A stretch of 51,610 nucleotides of DNA from the NCBI RefSeq assembly GCF_030161095.1, contig NZ_BSPP01000003.1:1-51610 (forward strand), in the 5' to 3' direction. Shown piece after piece: positions 6,671-14,935 of this stretch. The notes under the pieces were generated by a model. It was not told the origin of the DNA, did not search any database, and saw only the letters and a list, made by a program, of their open reading frames with translations. Source of the DNA: Cypionkella aquatica (GTDB lineage: Bacteria; Pseudomonadota; Alphaproteobacteria; Rhodobacterales; Rhodobacteraceae). Positions within the stretch are counted from its first letter, which is position 1; each line of letters begins with the position of its first letter. The translations under genes were made by a program, and so were the position numbers.

Positions 6671-7678
6671 ATGTTCAGATTCATTTTCAGCAAGCTGCTG
6701 TATCTGGTGCCGACCTTTATGGGCATCACCATCATCGCCTTTGGTTTTGTCCGCATCCTGCCCGGTGATCCGGTGCTGCTGATGGCAGGCGAACGCGGCA
6801 TCTCGCCCGAGCGTCACGCGATACTGTCCGAGCAGCTTGGCTTTGACCGCCCGATCTGGGTGCAATATTTCGATTTTCTGGGTCGGCTGTTCCAAGGTGA
6901 TCTGGGCAACTCGCTGGTGACCAAAAAGCCGGTGATGGCTGAATTCCTGACCCTGTTCCCGGCGACGGTTGAATTGGGTCTGGTCGCTATTCTGATTGCC
7001 ACATTGATCGGCGTGCCGGTGGGCGTGCTGGCGGCAATCAAGCGCGGCTCGTGGTTTGATCAGGTCTCAATGACCGCCGCCTTGGTCGGCTTTTCGATGC
7101 CGATCTTCTGGTGGGGCCTGCTGCTGATCATCTTCTTTTCCGGCATCCTCGGCTGGACCCCGGTGTCTGGCCGCATCAGCCTGATGTATTTCTTCCCCGA
7201 TGTGACCGGATTCATGCTGATTGACAGCCTGATCTCGGGGCAAAAGGGCGCGTTCACTTCTGCCATATCGCATCTGATCCTGCCGTCCGTGGTGCTGGCC
7301 ACCATCCCCTTGGCCGTGATCGCCCGGCAAACCCGATCCGCGATGCTGGAAGTGATGGGCGAAGATTATGTCCGCACCGCGCGGGCCAAGGGCATGCCGC
7401 CGCGCCGCGTCATCGGCGTGCACGCGTTGCGCAACGCGATGATCCCGGTGATCACCACGATTGGTTTGCAGATCGGCGTGCTGATGGCAGGTGCCATTCT
7501 GACCGAGACGATTTTCTCATGGCCGGGCATAGGCAAGTGGATGATCGATTCCATCTCGCGCCGCGATTACCCGGTGGTGCAAAGCGGGCTGTTGCTGATT
7601 GCGGGGCTGGTGATGCTCGTTAATCTGCTGGTCGATCTGACTTACGGCCTGATCAATCCAAGGATCCGCCACAAATGA
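6671..7678 (+). CDS. dppB: Peptide ABC transporter permease (DppB-like)
   Basis: 335 aa from ATG 6671, which starts the usual DppB N-terminus (MFRFIFSKLLYLVPTFMGIT); a longer frame from 6608 adds unrelated sequence. About six transmembrane helices. The cytoplasmic EAA-loop motif lies around residues 240-260 (DYVRTARAKGMPPRRVIGVH), which contacts the ATPases. It forms the membrane pore with DppC. It overlaps dppC by 4 nt (ATGA), indicating tight coupling. Confidence 0.95.
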   Translation: MFRFIFSKLLYLVPTFMGITIIAFGFVRILPGDPVLLMAGERGISPERHAILSEQLGFDRPIWVQYFDFLGRLFQGDLGNSLVTKKPVMAEFLTLFPATVELGLVAILIATLIGVPVGVLAAIKRGSWFDQVSMTAALVGFSMPIFWWGLLLIIFFSGILGWTPVSGRISLMYFFPDVTGFMLIDSLISGQKGAFTSAISHLILPSVVLATIPLAVIARQTRSAMLEVMGEDYVRTARAKGMPPRRVIGVHALRNAMIPVITTIGLQIGVLMAGAILTETIFSWPGIGKWMIDSISRRDYPVVQSGLLLIAGLVMLVNLLVDLTYGLINPRIRHK

Positions 7679-8577
7679 GCGATACAACAATCAAACTCAG
7701 CGATGCCGCAATCCGCAAGCAGATGCTGGCCGATTTCTGGTTTTACTTCCGCCAGAACCGCGGTGCAGTGGTCGGCATGTGGGTGTTCATCGGCCTTGTG
7801 CTGCTGGCGGTTTTCGCCCAAGTCATCGCCCCGCATGACCCCACCCAACAATACCGCGACGCGCTGTTGGTCCCACCCTTCTGGCAAGAGGGTGGCAGCA
7901 CCAGCTTCCTGCTCGGCACCGATGCGGTGGGCCGCGATATGCTCTCGCGGCTGATCTATGGCGCGCAATATTCGTTGTTCATCGGCGTCGTGGTGGTGGC
8001 CATCGCGCTGATCGGTGGCATTTTCGTGGGCCTGCTGGCGGGCTTCTTCGGCGGTTGGGTTGATACCGTGATCATGCGGGTGATGGACGTGATCCTTGCC
8101 TTCCCATCCCTGCTGCTGGCCCTGGTGCTGGTGGCTGTGTTGGGGCCGGGGCTGACCAATGCGATGATCGCCATTGCCATCGTGTATCAGCCGCACTTCG
8201 CCCGCCTGACCCGCGCCGCCGTGATGGGTGAGAAACAGCGCGAATATGTCACCGCCGCGCGTGTCGCGGGGGCTGGCACCATGCGGCTGATGTTCAAGAC
8301 CATACTGCCCAACTGCCTTGCGCCCTTGATCGTGCAGGCCACGCTGTCGTTCTCGTCCGCCGTGCTCGATTCTGCCGCCTTGGGCTTCCTGGGCATGGGC
8401 GCGCAGCCACCGTCCTCGGAATGGGGCACCATGCTGGCCGAAGCGCGCGAGTTCATCCTGCGCGCATGGTGGGTTGTCACCTTGCCCGGCCTTGCGATCC
8501 TGATTTCCGTGCTGGCGATCAACCTGATGGGCGACGGCTTGCGTGATGCCCTTGACCCCAAGCTGAAGCGGAGCTGA
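7675..8577 (+). CDS. dppC: Peptide ABC transporter permease (DppC-like)
   Basis: 300 aa inner-membrane permease. The cytoplasmic N-terminal segment (OppC_N type) is followed by a first helix at about 30-50, then five further helices. The EAA loop (EYVTAARVAGAGTMRLMFKT) lies near residues 190-210. The C-terminal NLMGDGLRDALDPKL is characteristic of DppC/OppC. It pairs with DppB to form the channel. It starts within the stop of dppB and ends 3 nt before dppD. Confidence 0.95.
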   Translation: MSDTTIKLSDAAIRKQMLADFWFYFRQNRGAVVGMWVFIGLVLLAVFAQVIAPHDPTQQYRDALLVPPFWQEGGSTSFLLGTDAVGRDMLSRLIYGAQYSLFIGVVVVAIALIGGIFVGLLAGFFGGWVDTVIMRVMDVILAFPSLLLALVLVAVLGPGLTNAMIAIAIVYQPHFARLTRAAVMGEKQREYVTAARVAGAGTMRLMFKTILPNCLAPLIVQATLSFSSAVLDSAALGFLGMGAQPPSSEWGTMLAEAREFILRAWWVVTLPGLAILISVLAINLMGDGLRDALDPKLKRS

Positions 8578-8580
8578 GCC

Positions 8581-9435
8581 ATGGCGCATAACACCGGGCC
8601 ACTGTTGAACATCAAAAACCTGACCGTGCGCTTTGCGACCTCGACAGGCACATTCACTGCCGTTGACGGCGTCGATATTTCCGTCAGCCCGCGTGAGGTG
8701 CTGGCGATTGTCGGCGAAAGCGGTTCCGGCAAATCGGTGTCGATGCTGGCAGTCATGGGCCTTCTGGCCGACACCGCCACCGTCACCGCCGATGAGATGA
8801 GCTATGATGGCCGCGATCTGCTCAAGCTAAGCACTGCCGAGCGTCGTCGCCTGATCGGGCGTGAGATCACCATGATCTTTCAAGAGCCCGTCTCGTCACT
8901 GAACCCATCCTTCACGGTTGGCTTTCAGATCGAAGAAGTTTTGCGCTTTAACCTTGGCATGAACCGCAAAGACGCCCGCGCCCGCGCGATTGAGCTGTTC
9001 AACGCGGTTGGCATCCCCGAACCTGAAACCAAGCTAAACGCCTATCCGCATCAGATGTCGGGCGGGCAGTGCCAGCGCGTGATGATCGCAATGGCGATTG
9101 CCAGCAATCCGCGCCTGCTGATCGCGGACGAACCCACCACCGCGCTGGATGTGACGATCCAGAAGCAGATCCTCGATCTGTTGATGGATTTGCAGGAAAA
9201 ACACGGCATGGCGCTGATCCTGATCACGCATGACATGGGCGTTGTCGCCGAAACCGCCGACCGGGTGATCGTGCAATACAAGGGCCGCAAGATGGAAGAA
9301 GCCGACGTGCTCAGCCTGTTTGAGAACCCGCAAAACTCTTATACCCGCGCGCTGCTCTCGGCTTTGCCGGAAAACGCCAAGGGTGACCGTCTGCCCACAG
9401 TGGCCGATTTCATGGCAGCGGAGGCCAAGCTATGA
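8581..9435 (+). CDS. dppD: Peptide ABC transporter ATP-binding protein (DppD-like, short)
   Basis: 284 aa cytoplasmic ATPase. Visible motifs are Walker A GESGSGKS (about 44-51), a Q-loop FQEP, signature MSGGQCQRV, Walker [13 protein letters not shown] and a switch His in ITHDMG. Normal DppD proteins are about 320-330 aa and end with a Cys-rich oligopeptide C-terminal region; this one stops shortly after [10 protein letters not shown] and lacks those cysteines. The same shortening occurs in the partner ATPase. It overlaps dppF by 4 nt (ATGA). Confidence 0.92.
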   Translation: MAHNTGPLLNIKNLTVRFATSTGTFTAVDGVDISVSPREVLAIVGESGSGKSVSMLAVMGLLADTATVTADEMSYDGRDLLKLSTAERRRLIGREITMIFQEPVSSLNPSFTVGFQIEEVLRFNLGMNRKDARARAIELFNAVGIPEPETKLNAYPHQMSGGQCQRVMIAMAIASNPRLLIADEPTTALDVTIQKQILDLLMDLQEKHGMALILITHDMGVVAETADRVIVQYKGRKMEEADVLSLFENPQNSYTRALLSALPENAKGDRLPTVADFMAAEAKL

Positions 9436-10283
9436 TTGCCGATGCGAAGATCGTTGTGGAGGGCCGCGCGCTGACGCAAGACTACCATGTCAGCGGTGGC
9501 ATGTTTGCTGCCAGCAAAACCGTGCAAGCGGTGAAGGGCGTCGATTTCGCGGTGGAAAAGGGCAAGACCCTTGCGATCGTCGGCGAAAGTGGCTCTGGCA
9601 AATCGACGCTGGCGCGGATCATTGCACTGATAGATCCGCCCTCGGGTGGCGTGCTGAAGGTGGATGGCCAAGAGGTTAACATCAGCCGCAAACGCCTGAC
9701 GCCTGCAATGCGGTCCAAGGTGCAGATGGTGTTCCAGAACCCCTACGGCAGCCTCAATCCGCGCCAAAAGGTCGGCGATGTGCTGATGGAGCCTTTGCTG
9801 ATCAACACCGCCATCCCCGCAGCCGAACGCCGCGAGCGTGCCGAGGCGATGCTGGCGAAAGTCGGCCTCGCCCCCGAACATTTCAACCGCTACCCGCATA
9901 TGTTCTCGGGCGGCCAACGCCAACGCATCGCCATCGCCCGCGCGCTGATGCTGAACCCGGCGTTGTTGGTGCTGGATGAACCCGTCTCTGCCCTCGATCT
10001 GTCGGTGCAGGCGCAAGTGCTGAACCTGCTTGCCGATCTGCAGGATGAGTTCAATCTGACCTATGTGTTCATCAGCCACGATCTGTCGGTGGTGCGCTAT
10101 ATCGCCGATGATGTGCTGGTGCTCAGCAAAGGCGTCGCGGTAGAGCAAGGCAGTCGCGAGGCTTTGTTTGCCGATCCACAGCACCCCTACACCAAGCAGC
10201 TGTTCGCAGCGACTCCGGTGACGGATGTGGCCGCGATCCGCGCAAGGGTCATGCGCAAACAACTGGCGCGCGCCGAGGCCTAG
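9432..10283 (+). CDS. dppF: Peptide ABC transporter ATP-binding protein (DppF-like, short)
   Basis: 283 aa cytoplasmic ATPase and second half of the ATPase heterodimer. Walker [11 protein letters not shown]-loop FQNPYGSLNPRQ, signature FSGGQRQRIAIARA, Walker B LLVLDEPVSALD and a switch His in FISHDLS are intact. Like the preceding gene it lacks the Cys-containing oligopeptide/dipeptide C-terminal extension, ending after YTKQLFAATP with a short basic tail. It is the last gene of the contiguous transporter block; the next gene is 133 bp downstream behind a hairpin. Confidence 0.92.
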   Translation: MIADAKIVVEGRALTQDYHVSGGMFAASKTVQAVKGVDFAVEKGKTLAIVGESGSGKSTLARIIALIDPPSGGVLKVDGQEVNISRKRLTPAMRSKVQMVFQNPYGSLNPRQKVGDVLMEPLLINTAIPAAERRERAEAMLAKVGLAPEHFNRYPHMFSGGQRQRIAIARALMLNPALLVLDEPVSALDLSVQAQVLNLLADLQDEFNLTYVFISHDLSVVRYIADDVLVLSKGVAVEQGSREALFADPQHPYTKQLFAATPVTDVAAIRARVMRKQLARAEA

Positions 10284-10348
10284 CGGCACAGGATTCTGTT
10301 TCGGGCGCCCCTTGTGCAACCCCTTGCAGGCGGGCGCTTTGCAGGGTC

Positions 10349-10388
10349 TGATGGTCTAACAAAAGCCTCTCCAGCTTTCAGATCATCA
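10349..10388 (+). terminator. Hairpin between transporter genes and Dabb gene
   Basis: TGATGGTCT pairs with AGATCATCA over 9 bp (one G-U). Inside an internal loop, AAAGC pairs with GCTTT around a 7-nt loop. It lies in the only sizeable gap of the operon. There is no U-tract, so it may be an mRNA-stability or attenuation structure rather than a full terminator. Confidence 0.35.
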
Positions 10389-10416
10389 GCCTCGGGCTCG
10401 GGGCGGAAGGGATACC

Positions 10417-10728
10417 ATGATCCGCCATATCGTCGCGTTGCGCCTGAAGGCCAGCATCACCGAACCGCTCAAACAAAGCCTGTACAGCGATCTCGCCGGG
10501 CTAAGTGCGGTGATCGACGGGATCGTGGCATTTCACGCCGGGCGCAATGTCTCGATAGAGCCGCTGTCGCGCGGCTTTGATGATCTCTTCTGGTTTGATT
10601 TCCGTGATGCCGCCGTGCGCGATGCCTATGTGATCCATCCCGCCCATCAAGCCATCGGCGCGCGGATTGTCGCTGCCTGCGAAGGCGGTGCAGACGGGGT
10701 TTATGTGTTTGACGTAGAGCTGCCATGA
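10417..10728 (+). CDS. Dabb (stress-responsive A/B barrel) domain protein
   Basis: 103 aa, the size of a single Dabb domain. It opens with [11 protein letters not shown], the usual first strand with its conserved His, and contains the [23 protein letters not shown] strand-helix region near residues 55-80 with the family's conserved HPAH. Dabb proteins form dimeric ferredoxin-like barrels; most have no known reaction, although some are enzymes. Cytoplasmic. It overlaps the glycerate kinase gene by 4 nt, so the two are co-translated. Its role in the peptide/glycerate operon is unknown. Confidence 0.85.
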   Translation: MIRHIVALRLKASITEPLKQSLYSDLAGLSAVIDGIVAFHAGRNVSIEPLSRGFDDLFWFDFRDAAVRDAYVIHPAHQAIGARIVAACEGGADGVYVFDVELP

Positions 10729-11975
10729 CCCCGCAAGATCGCAGCCTGCTGACGGGTCTGTTTCAGGCGGCGGTGCTGGCGGCGGACCCAGCACAGGCCC
10801 TGCGCGCGCATCTTCCGGCCCGGCCCAAAGGCCGGGTGGTGGTGATCGGCGCGGGCAAGGGGGCGGCGCAGCTGGCGGCGGCATTTGAAACGCTGTGGGA
10901 TGGCCCGCTGTCGGGCGTTGTGGTGACACGCTACGGCTACGGCTGCCAGACCCAGCGGATCAAGGTGCTGGAAGCCGCGCATCCGGTGCCGGATCAGGCT
11001 GGATTGGCGGCCTCGGTGGCGTTGTATGGGGCGGTGCGTGGATTGACGGCGGATGATCTGGTGGTGGCGCTGATCTGCGGCGGCGGCTCTGCTCTGCTGC
11101 CCTGCCCGCCCGACGGGCTGACGCTGGAAGATGAGGCGGCGCTGAACCGCGCCTTGCTGGCATCGGGCGCGCCTATTTCAGTGATGAATGCGATCCGCAA
11201 GCAGGTGTCGGGGATCAAGGGCGGGCGGCTGGCGGCGGCGTGTCATCCGGCGCGGGTGGTGTCGCTGGTGGTGTCGGATGTGCCGGGTGATGATCCGGCA
11301 CAGGTGGCGTCGGGGCCGACGGTGCCGGATGCGGTCAGCCGAGAGGATGCGCGGGCGATGGTCGCGGCGTGGCGGATTGATCTGCCAGAAAAGATCGCGG
11401 CTTGGCTTGCGGGGGAGGATGGCCGCGCGCCTGATCCTGCCGATCCGGTGTTTGCCGGGCACGAGGTGCGGGTGATCGCCTCGGCCCGGATCAGCCTTGA
11501 AGCGGCGGCGGCGGCATCGGCGGTGCCTGCGGTGATCCTGTCGGATGCGATCGAGGGCGAGGCGCGCGATGTGGGGCGGGTTCATGCCGCGATTGCCGGA
11601 GAGGTGTTCAGCAGGAACCGGCCTTTCGCGCGGCCCGTGGTGATTTTGTCGGGTGGAGAGACCACGGTAACGTTGCGCGGCAAAGGTCGCGGTGGGCGGA
11701 ATTCGGAGTTTCTGCTGGCGCTGGCGCTGGCTGCCGAGGGTGTCGATTTCGCCGCCCTTGCCGCCGATACCGATGGGATCGACGGGTCGGAAAACAATGC
11801 CGGGGCGTTCGCGGATGGTGCCAGCATGGCGCGGCTGCGGCGGCTGGGGATGGACCCTGCGGCGGCTTTGGCGCGCAATGATGCCTATACGGCGTTTGAG
11901 GTCTTGGGGGATTTGTTCGCGCCGGGGCCGACGGGGACCAATGTGAATGATTTCCGGGCCATTTTGATCCGCTGA
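10725..11975 (+). CDS. ttuD: Glycerate 2-kinase (DUF4147/MOFRL family, TtuD/GckA type)
   Basis: 416 aa, normal for the class II glycerate kinase family. The N-terminal DUF4147 domain has GAGKGAAQ (about 43), CGGGSALL (about 118), [14 protein letters not shown] (about 155) and SGPTVPD. The C-terminal MOFRL domain has [18 protein letters not shown] and the closing TGTNVNDFR. It phosphorylates D-glycerate to 2-phosphoglycerate; older annotation calls these hydroxypyruvate reductases. In this operon it could feed glycerate from serine or hydroxypyruvate catabolism into glycolysis. The coding sequence is richer in GGC/GCG than its neighbours. A hairpin follows 6 nt after the stop. Confidence 0.9.
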   Translation: MTPQDRSLLTGLFQAAVLAADPAQALRAHLPARPKGRVVVIGAGKGAAQLAAAFETLWDGPLSGVVVTRYGYGCQTQRIKVLEAAHPVPDQAGLAASVALYGAVRGLTADDLVVALICGGGSALLPCPPDGLTLEDEAALNRALLASGAPISVMNAIRKQVSGIKGGRLAAACHPARVVSLVVSDVPGDDPAQVASGPTVPDAVSREDARAMVAAWRIDLPEKIAAWLAGEDGRAPDPADPVFAGHEVRVIASARISLEAAAAASAVPAVILSDAIEGEARDVGRVHAAIAGEVFSRNRPFARPVVILSGGETTVTLRGKGRGGRNSEFLLALALAAEGVDFAALAADTDGIDGSENNAGAFADGASMARLRRLGMDPAAALARNDAYTAFEVLGDLFAPGPTGTNVNDFRAILIR

Positions 11976-11979
11976 ATTT

Positions 11980-12035
11980 GTGGTCCCAACTCGGGACCAA
12001 ATTTTATCGTTTTTAATCAGTATCTTAGGGTGGTG
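11980..12035 (+). repeat. 3'-UTR hairpin plus GGTGGTG element, copy A
   Basis: Immediately after the glycerate kinase stop, GGTCCC-AACTC-GGGACC (11982-11998) forms a hairpin followed by AAATTTTAT, a terminator-like arrangement. GGTGGTG occurs at 12029-12035, followed by ATTTTAAGG. Related copies follow the argP gene (40068-40122) and the DMT gene (37117-37148, minus strand). Confidence 0.55.
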
Positions 12036-12238
12036 ATTTTAAGGTTTTGTTAAGAATTTAGCCCCCGCCCCCCGGATCGCCACATCTAGCCGCAAGCGCC
12101 CCGCGGCTGACAGCTTGGGCAATGGGGACTGCGCCAAGTTCTGCCGGTTGGGGCATTTGCACACACAGGCAAGGCCGAGACGGCTGGTCGTGCGCGCCGC
12201 TTCGGTGCTAGACTGGGCTGACAAGCAAAGGTCACACC

Positions 12239-12946
12239 ATGAAACATTCTGCCTATCGGTTCCTTGCACCCTATGGAGTGGCGGTTGCCGTCACATTATC
12301 CGCCGCGATGCTTGCGCATCCCGCGCAAGCCGGGTGCAGCGATGGGCCGGGGGCGGCTATGGATTGGACCGGCTGTTCCAAAGAGCGTCTTATGCTGAAC
12401 GGCCGCGATATGTCTGCGGGCATTTTCGAGAACAGCTTTTTGTCTGGCACCGGGTTCAATGATGCGGTGTTGGCTGGCGCGAACCTTCAGCGCAGCGAAT
12501 TGGTGCGCAGCTCGTTCATCGGCGCGGATCTAAGCGGGGCTAATCTTGAAAAATCGCTCGCCAGCCGGTCAGATTTCAGCGGGGCCAGCTTGCGCGGCGC
12601 GCGGCTGGTCAAGGCCGAGTTTCTGCGCGTCAGCTTTGTCGGTGCCGATCTGACCGATGCTGACCTGAGCAATGGCGACTTTTATCGCAATGATTTCAGC
12701 AATGCCAAGCTGAGCGGCGCAAATATGAACGATGCCATCATGCCGCGCACTGTGTTCACCGGCGCTGTGATGGCGGGGGCCAATCTGGCGGGGGCGTTTT
12801 TGGAGCGCACGCATTTTGAGAATGTCGATCTGTCCGGCGTCGTTGGGCTTGAACAAAGTCAGCTGGATCAAGCCTGCGGCGACAGCACCACGATTTTGCC
12901 CGCCGGGCTGACCGTGCCAAAGCACTGGCCTTGCAACGAAGAATAA
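12239..12946 (+). CDS. Exported pentapeptide-repeat protein
   Basis: 235 aa. The N-terminus is a Sec signal peptide (hydrophobic core GVAVAVTLSAAML, cleavage after HPAQA), so the product is periplasmic or surface-exposed. From about residue 60 to 205 there are consecutive A(D/N)LXX-type pentapeptides (GANLQ, GADLS, GANLE, GASLR, GADLT and so on) predicted to fold into a right-handed quadrilateral beta-helix. The C-terminal LDQACGD...LPAGLTVP...WPC motif recurs in proteins of this kind. Its function is unknown; cytoplasmic pentapeptide proteins can mimic DNA, but the signal peptide argues against that here. It is isolated and convergent with purU. Confidence 0.88.
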   Translation: MKHSAYRFLAPYGVAVAVTLSAAMLAHPAQAGCSDGPGAAMDWTGCSKERLMLNGRDMSAGIFENSFLSGTGFNDAVLAGANLQRSELVRSSFIGADLSGANLEKSLASRSDFSGASLRGARLVKAEFLRVSFVGADLTDADLSNGDFYRNDFSNAKLSGANMNDAIMPRTVFTGAVMAGANLAGAFLERTHFENVDLSGVVGLEQSQLDQACGDSTTILPAGLTVPKHWPCNEE

Positions 12947-12979
12947 GCGCTTAGGACTGGCCCTGCCTAACGCAAGCGA

Positions 12980-13007
12980 CGGCGCTGTGGCGGAAGGCCA
13001 AGCGCCG
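12980..13007. terminator. Hairpin between convergent genes
   Basis: CGGCGCT-(G)-TGGC pairs with GCCA-AGCGCCG around GGAAG: an 11-bp stem with one bulged base. It lies between the stops of the pentapeptide-repeat gene and purU and could terminate either, although no U-tract is present. Confidence 0.45.
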
Positions 13008-13019
13008 CCTTGTGGTCAT

Positions 13020-13904
13020 TTAGCCCATGCGTTCCGAGGCATAAGAGCCGGGGCTTGCCGGGAACACGATGGTGCGATCGCCGTTCAGGAACACCCGGTG
13101 GTGGATATGGGCGTGGATCGCCCGGCTGAGCACCGCGCTTTCGACATCGCGGCCAAGGCTGACGTAATCATCGCCCGATTGCGCATGCGTGACGCGGACA
13201 ATGTCCTGCTCGATGATCGGGCCTTCGTCGAGTTCGGCGGTGACGTAATGCGAGGTCGCACCAATCAGTTTCACGCCACGCTCGTAAGCCTGTTTATAGG
13301 GGTTCGCCCCTTTGAAGCTGGGCAGGAATGAATGATGGATGTTGATGATCCGTCCCGACATCTCGCGGCACATCTCATCCGACAACACCTGCATATAGCG
13401 CGCCAGCACGATCAGCTCGGCCCCGGTTTCGCGCACGATGCGCATTTGTGCGGCTTCGGCTTCGGTCTTGTTTTCCTTGGTGACTTTGATCAGGTGGAAC
13501 GGAATGTCATGGTTGACCACCACCTTTTGATAATCCGAATGGTTCGAGATCACCGCAACAATGTCGATTGGCAAGCCACCGATGCGCCAGCGATACAGCA
13601 GATCGTTCAGGCAATGGCCAAAGCGGCTGACCATGATGATGACCTTGGCCTTGACCGATTCATCATGGAATTTCGATTGCATTTCAAAGGCTTTTGAGGT
13701 CTCGGCAAAGCCCTGTTGCAACGCTTCCAGCCCGCGACCTTCTTCGGATATGAAGCCTACGCGCATGAAAAACCAGCCATTCTGCACATCGTCGAATTGC
13801 GAGCTGTCAACGATGTTGCAGCCGCTTTCGGCAAGATAGCCGGCAATCGCCGCAACGATGCCGCGCTTGCTTGGGCAGGCGACGGTCAGGCAGTATTTGG
13901 TCAT
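13020..13904 (-). CDS. purU: Formyltetrahydrofolate deformylase
   Basis: 294 aa from ATG 13904 (MTKYCLTVACPSKRGIVAAI); the frame continues upstream but that part is out of family. Residues 1-85 form an ACT domain and residues about 90-290 a formyltransferase-type fold. The catalytic region is visible: a Asn/His pair in the VISNHSDY segment, HHSFLPSFKGANPY, and the Asp of AELDEGPII. It hydrolyses 10-formyl-THF to THF and formate, balancing one-carbon pools and supplying formate. It lies 338 bp downstream of kdpE and is probably transcribed separately. Two folD genes elsewhere in the window act on the same folate pool. Confidence 0.95.
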   Translation of the reverse strand: MTKYCLTVACPSKRGIVAAIAGYLAESGCNIVDSSQFDDVQNGWFFMRVGFISEEGRGLEALQQGFAETSKAFEMQSKFHDESVKAKVIIMVSRFGHCLNDLLYRWRIGGLPIDIVAVISNHSDYQKVVVNHDIPFHLIKVTKENKTEAEAAQMRIVRETGAELIVLARYMQVLSDEMCREMSGRIINIHHSFLPSFKGANPYKQAYERGVKLIGATSHYVTAELDEGPIIEQDIVRVTHAQSGDDYVSLGRDVESAVLSRAIHAHIHHRVFLNGDRTIVFPASPGSYASERMG

Positions 13905-14242
13905 CGAAGTCTCCGTTTGGATAGATCTGCCCGGCGCGGGGCCGATGGCGAAAAGGCTGAGCGGGCGCTGCAGTGGCAAGGTAACAGGCAGTCTGCTGAT
14001 TGGCCAGCCGAGGGCGACCAACAACAGCAAGCGACGACAACAGCCCTGCACGTTGGCCCAGATCGGGCAGGTGTTTGGATGTGGCAGCCTTTGCAGTGCC
14101 GCCCATACATCGGCTGCCGTGCAGGGGCCAAGTGTGGGCGGCGTTTTATCGCATTTTGGTGGGGAAAGTGCGCTGTGCGGCCATGGATTTGCCCAAGGTT
14201 TGGCCGTTTGCCGAAAGTTTTGGCAGTGCTGGGGCCAGCGGC
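13905..14242. other. 338-bp intergenic region kdpE-purU
   Basis: No gene is supported. On the minus strand, which reads into purU, I looked for glycine or THF riboswitch cores and found none that I can support. The purU promoter must lie here. Confidence 0.4.
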
Positions 14243-14935
14243 CTAGCCATCGCTTTCGGCAAAGCGATAGCCTGCGCCGGGTTCTGTGCGGATCAGGTTG
14301 GGCATGTTGGGATCGGATTCGATCTTGCCGCGCAGCTGGCCGATGAACACTCGCAGATATTGGGTGTCGTCGTGATGTGCAGGCCCCCAAACGGCCGTCA
14401 GGATCTGACGATGGGTGACAACCCGGCCCGCATTGCGCGCCAGCACCGCCAGCAGGTCATATTCCTTTGGTGTCAGCCGGATCGGCACCCCTGCCCGCGC
14501 GATCAGCCGTTTGTCGAGATCAATCAGCAAATCGCCGAAGCGCAGTCGCGTCACCTCGCCCAAGGCGCGGGCGGCATGACGGGATGCCGCGCGCAGGCGG
14601 GCCAGCAGCTCGCCCATGCCGAAGGGCTTTTCAAGGTAATCATCCGCGCCCAGATCAAGGGCTTCGACCTTTTCCGCCTCGCGGTCGCGCGCCGATAGAA
14701 TAATGATCGGCACGCGGGAAAACGCGCGGATGTCGCGCAGCACATCCTTGCCGTCGATGTCAGGCAGGCCCAGATCAAGGATGACCGCATCGGGGGCGGC
14801 ACTGGCGGCAAGGCGGATCGCATCATGGCCGGTCAGGGCGGGCAGCACCTCGTAACCCGCGCTGCCCAAAGCGATGCGCAACAGGGATTGGATTTGCGGC
14901 TCGTCATCGACCACCAGCAGACGTTTCAGGGTCAC
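14243..14935 (-). CDS. kdpE: Response regulator KdpE
   Basis: 230 aa OmpR-type regulator. The receiver domain has an acidic pair at D10-D11, phospho-acceptor D54 (ILDLGLPD) and a Lys in EKPF. The C-terminal winged helix (about 130-225) has the usual RLTPKEYDLL and GRVVTH motifs. It receives phosphate from KdpD and activates the kdp operon under K+ limitation or osmotic upshift. Its ATG overlaps the kdpD stop by 4 nt. The C-terminal AGYRF is typical of KdpE. Confidence 0.97.
   Translation of the reverse strand: MTLKRLLVVDDEPQIQSLLRIALGSAGYEVLPALTGHDAIRLAASAAPDAVILDLGLPDIDGKDVLRDIRAFSRVPIIILSARDREAEKVEALDLGADDYLEKPFGMGELLARLRAASRHAARALGEVTRLRFGDLLIDLDKRLIARAGVPIRLTPKEYDLLAVLARNAGRVVTHRQILTAVWGPAHHDDTQYLRVFIGQLRGKIESDPNMPNLIRTEPGAGYRFAESDG

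Noticed and set aside
13905-14242. Possible glycine or THF riboswitch before purU
   Set aside because: Checked the minus-strand leader for the conserved cores and found no match or convincing paired stem set.
13905-14390. N-terminal extension of purU up to 14390
   Set aside because: The added residues have low-complexity antisense-type composition, and PurU proteins start at the MTKYC position. The extension would overlap kdpE.
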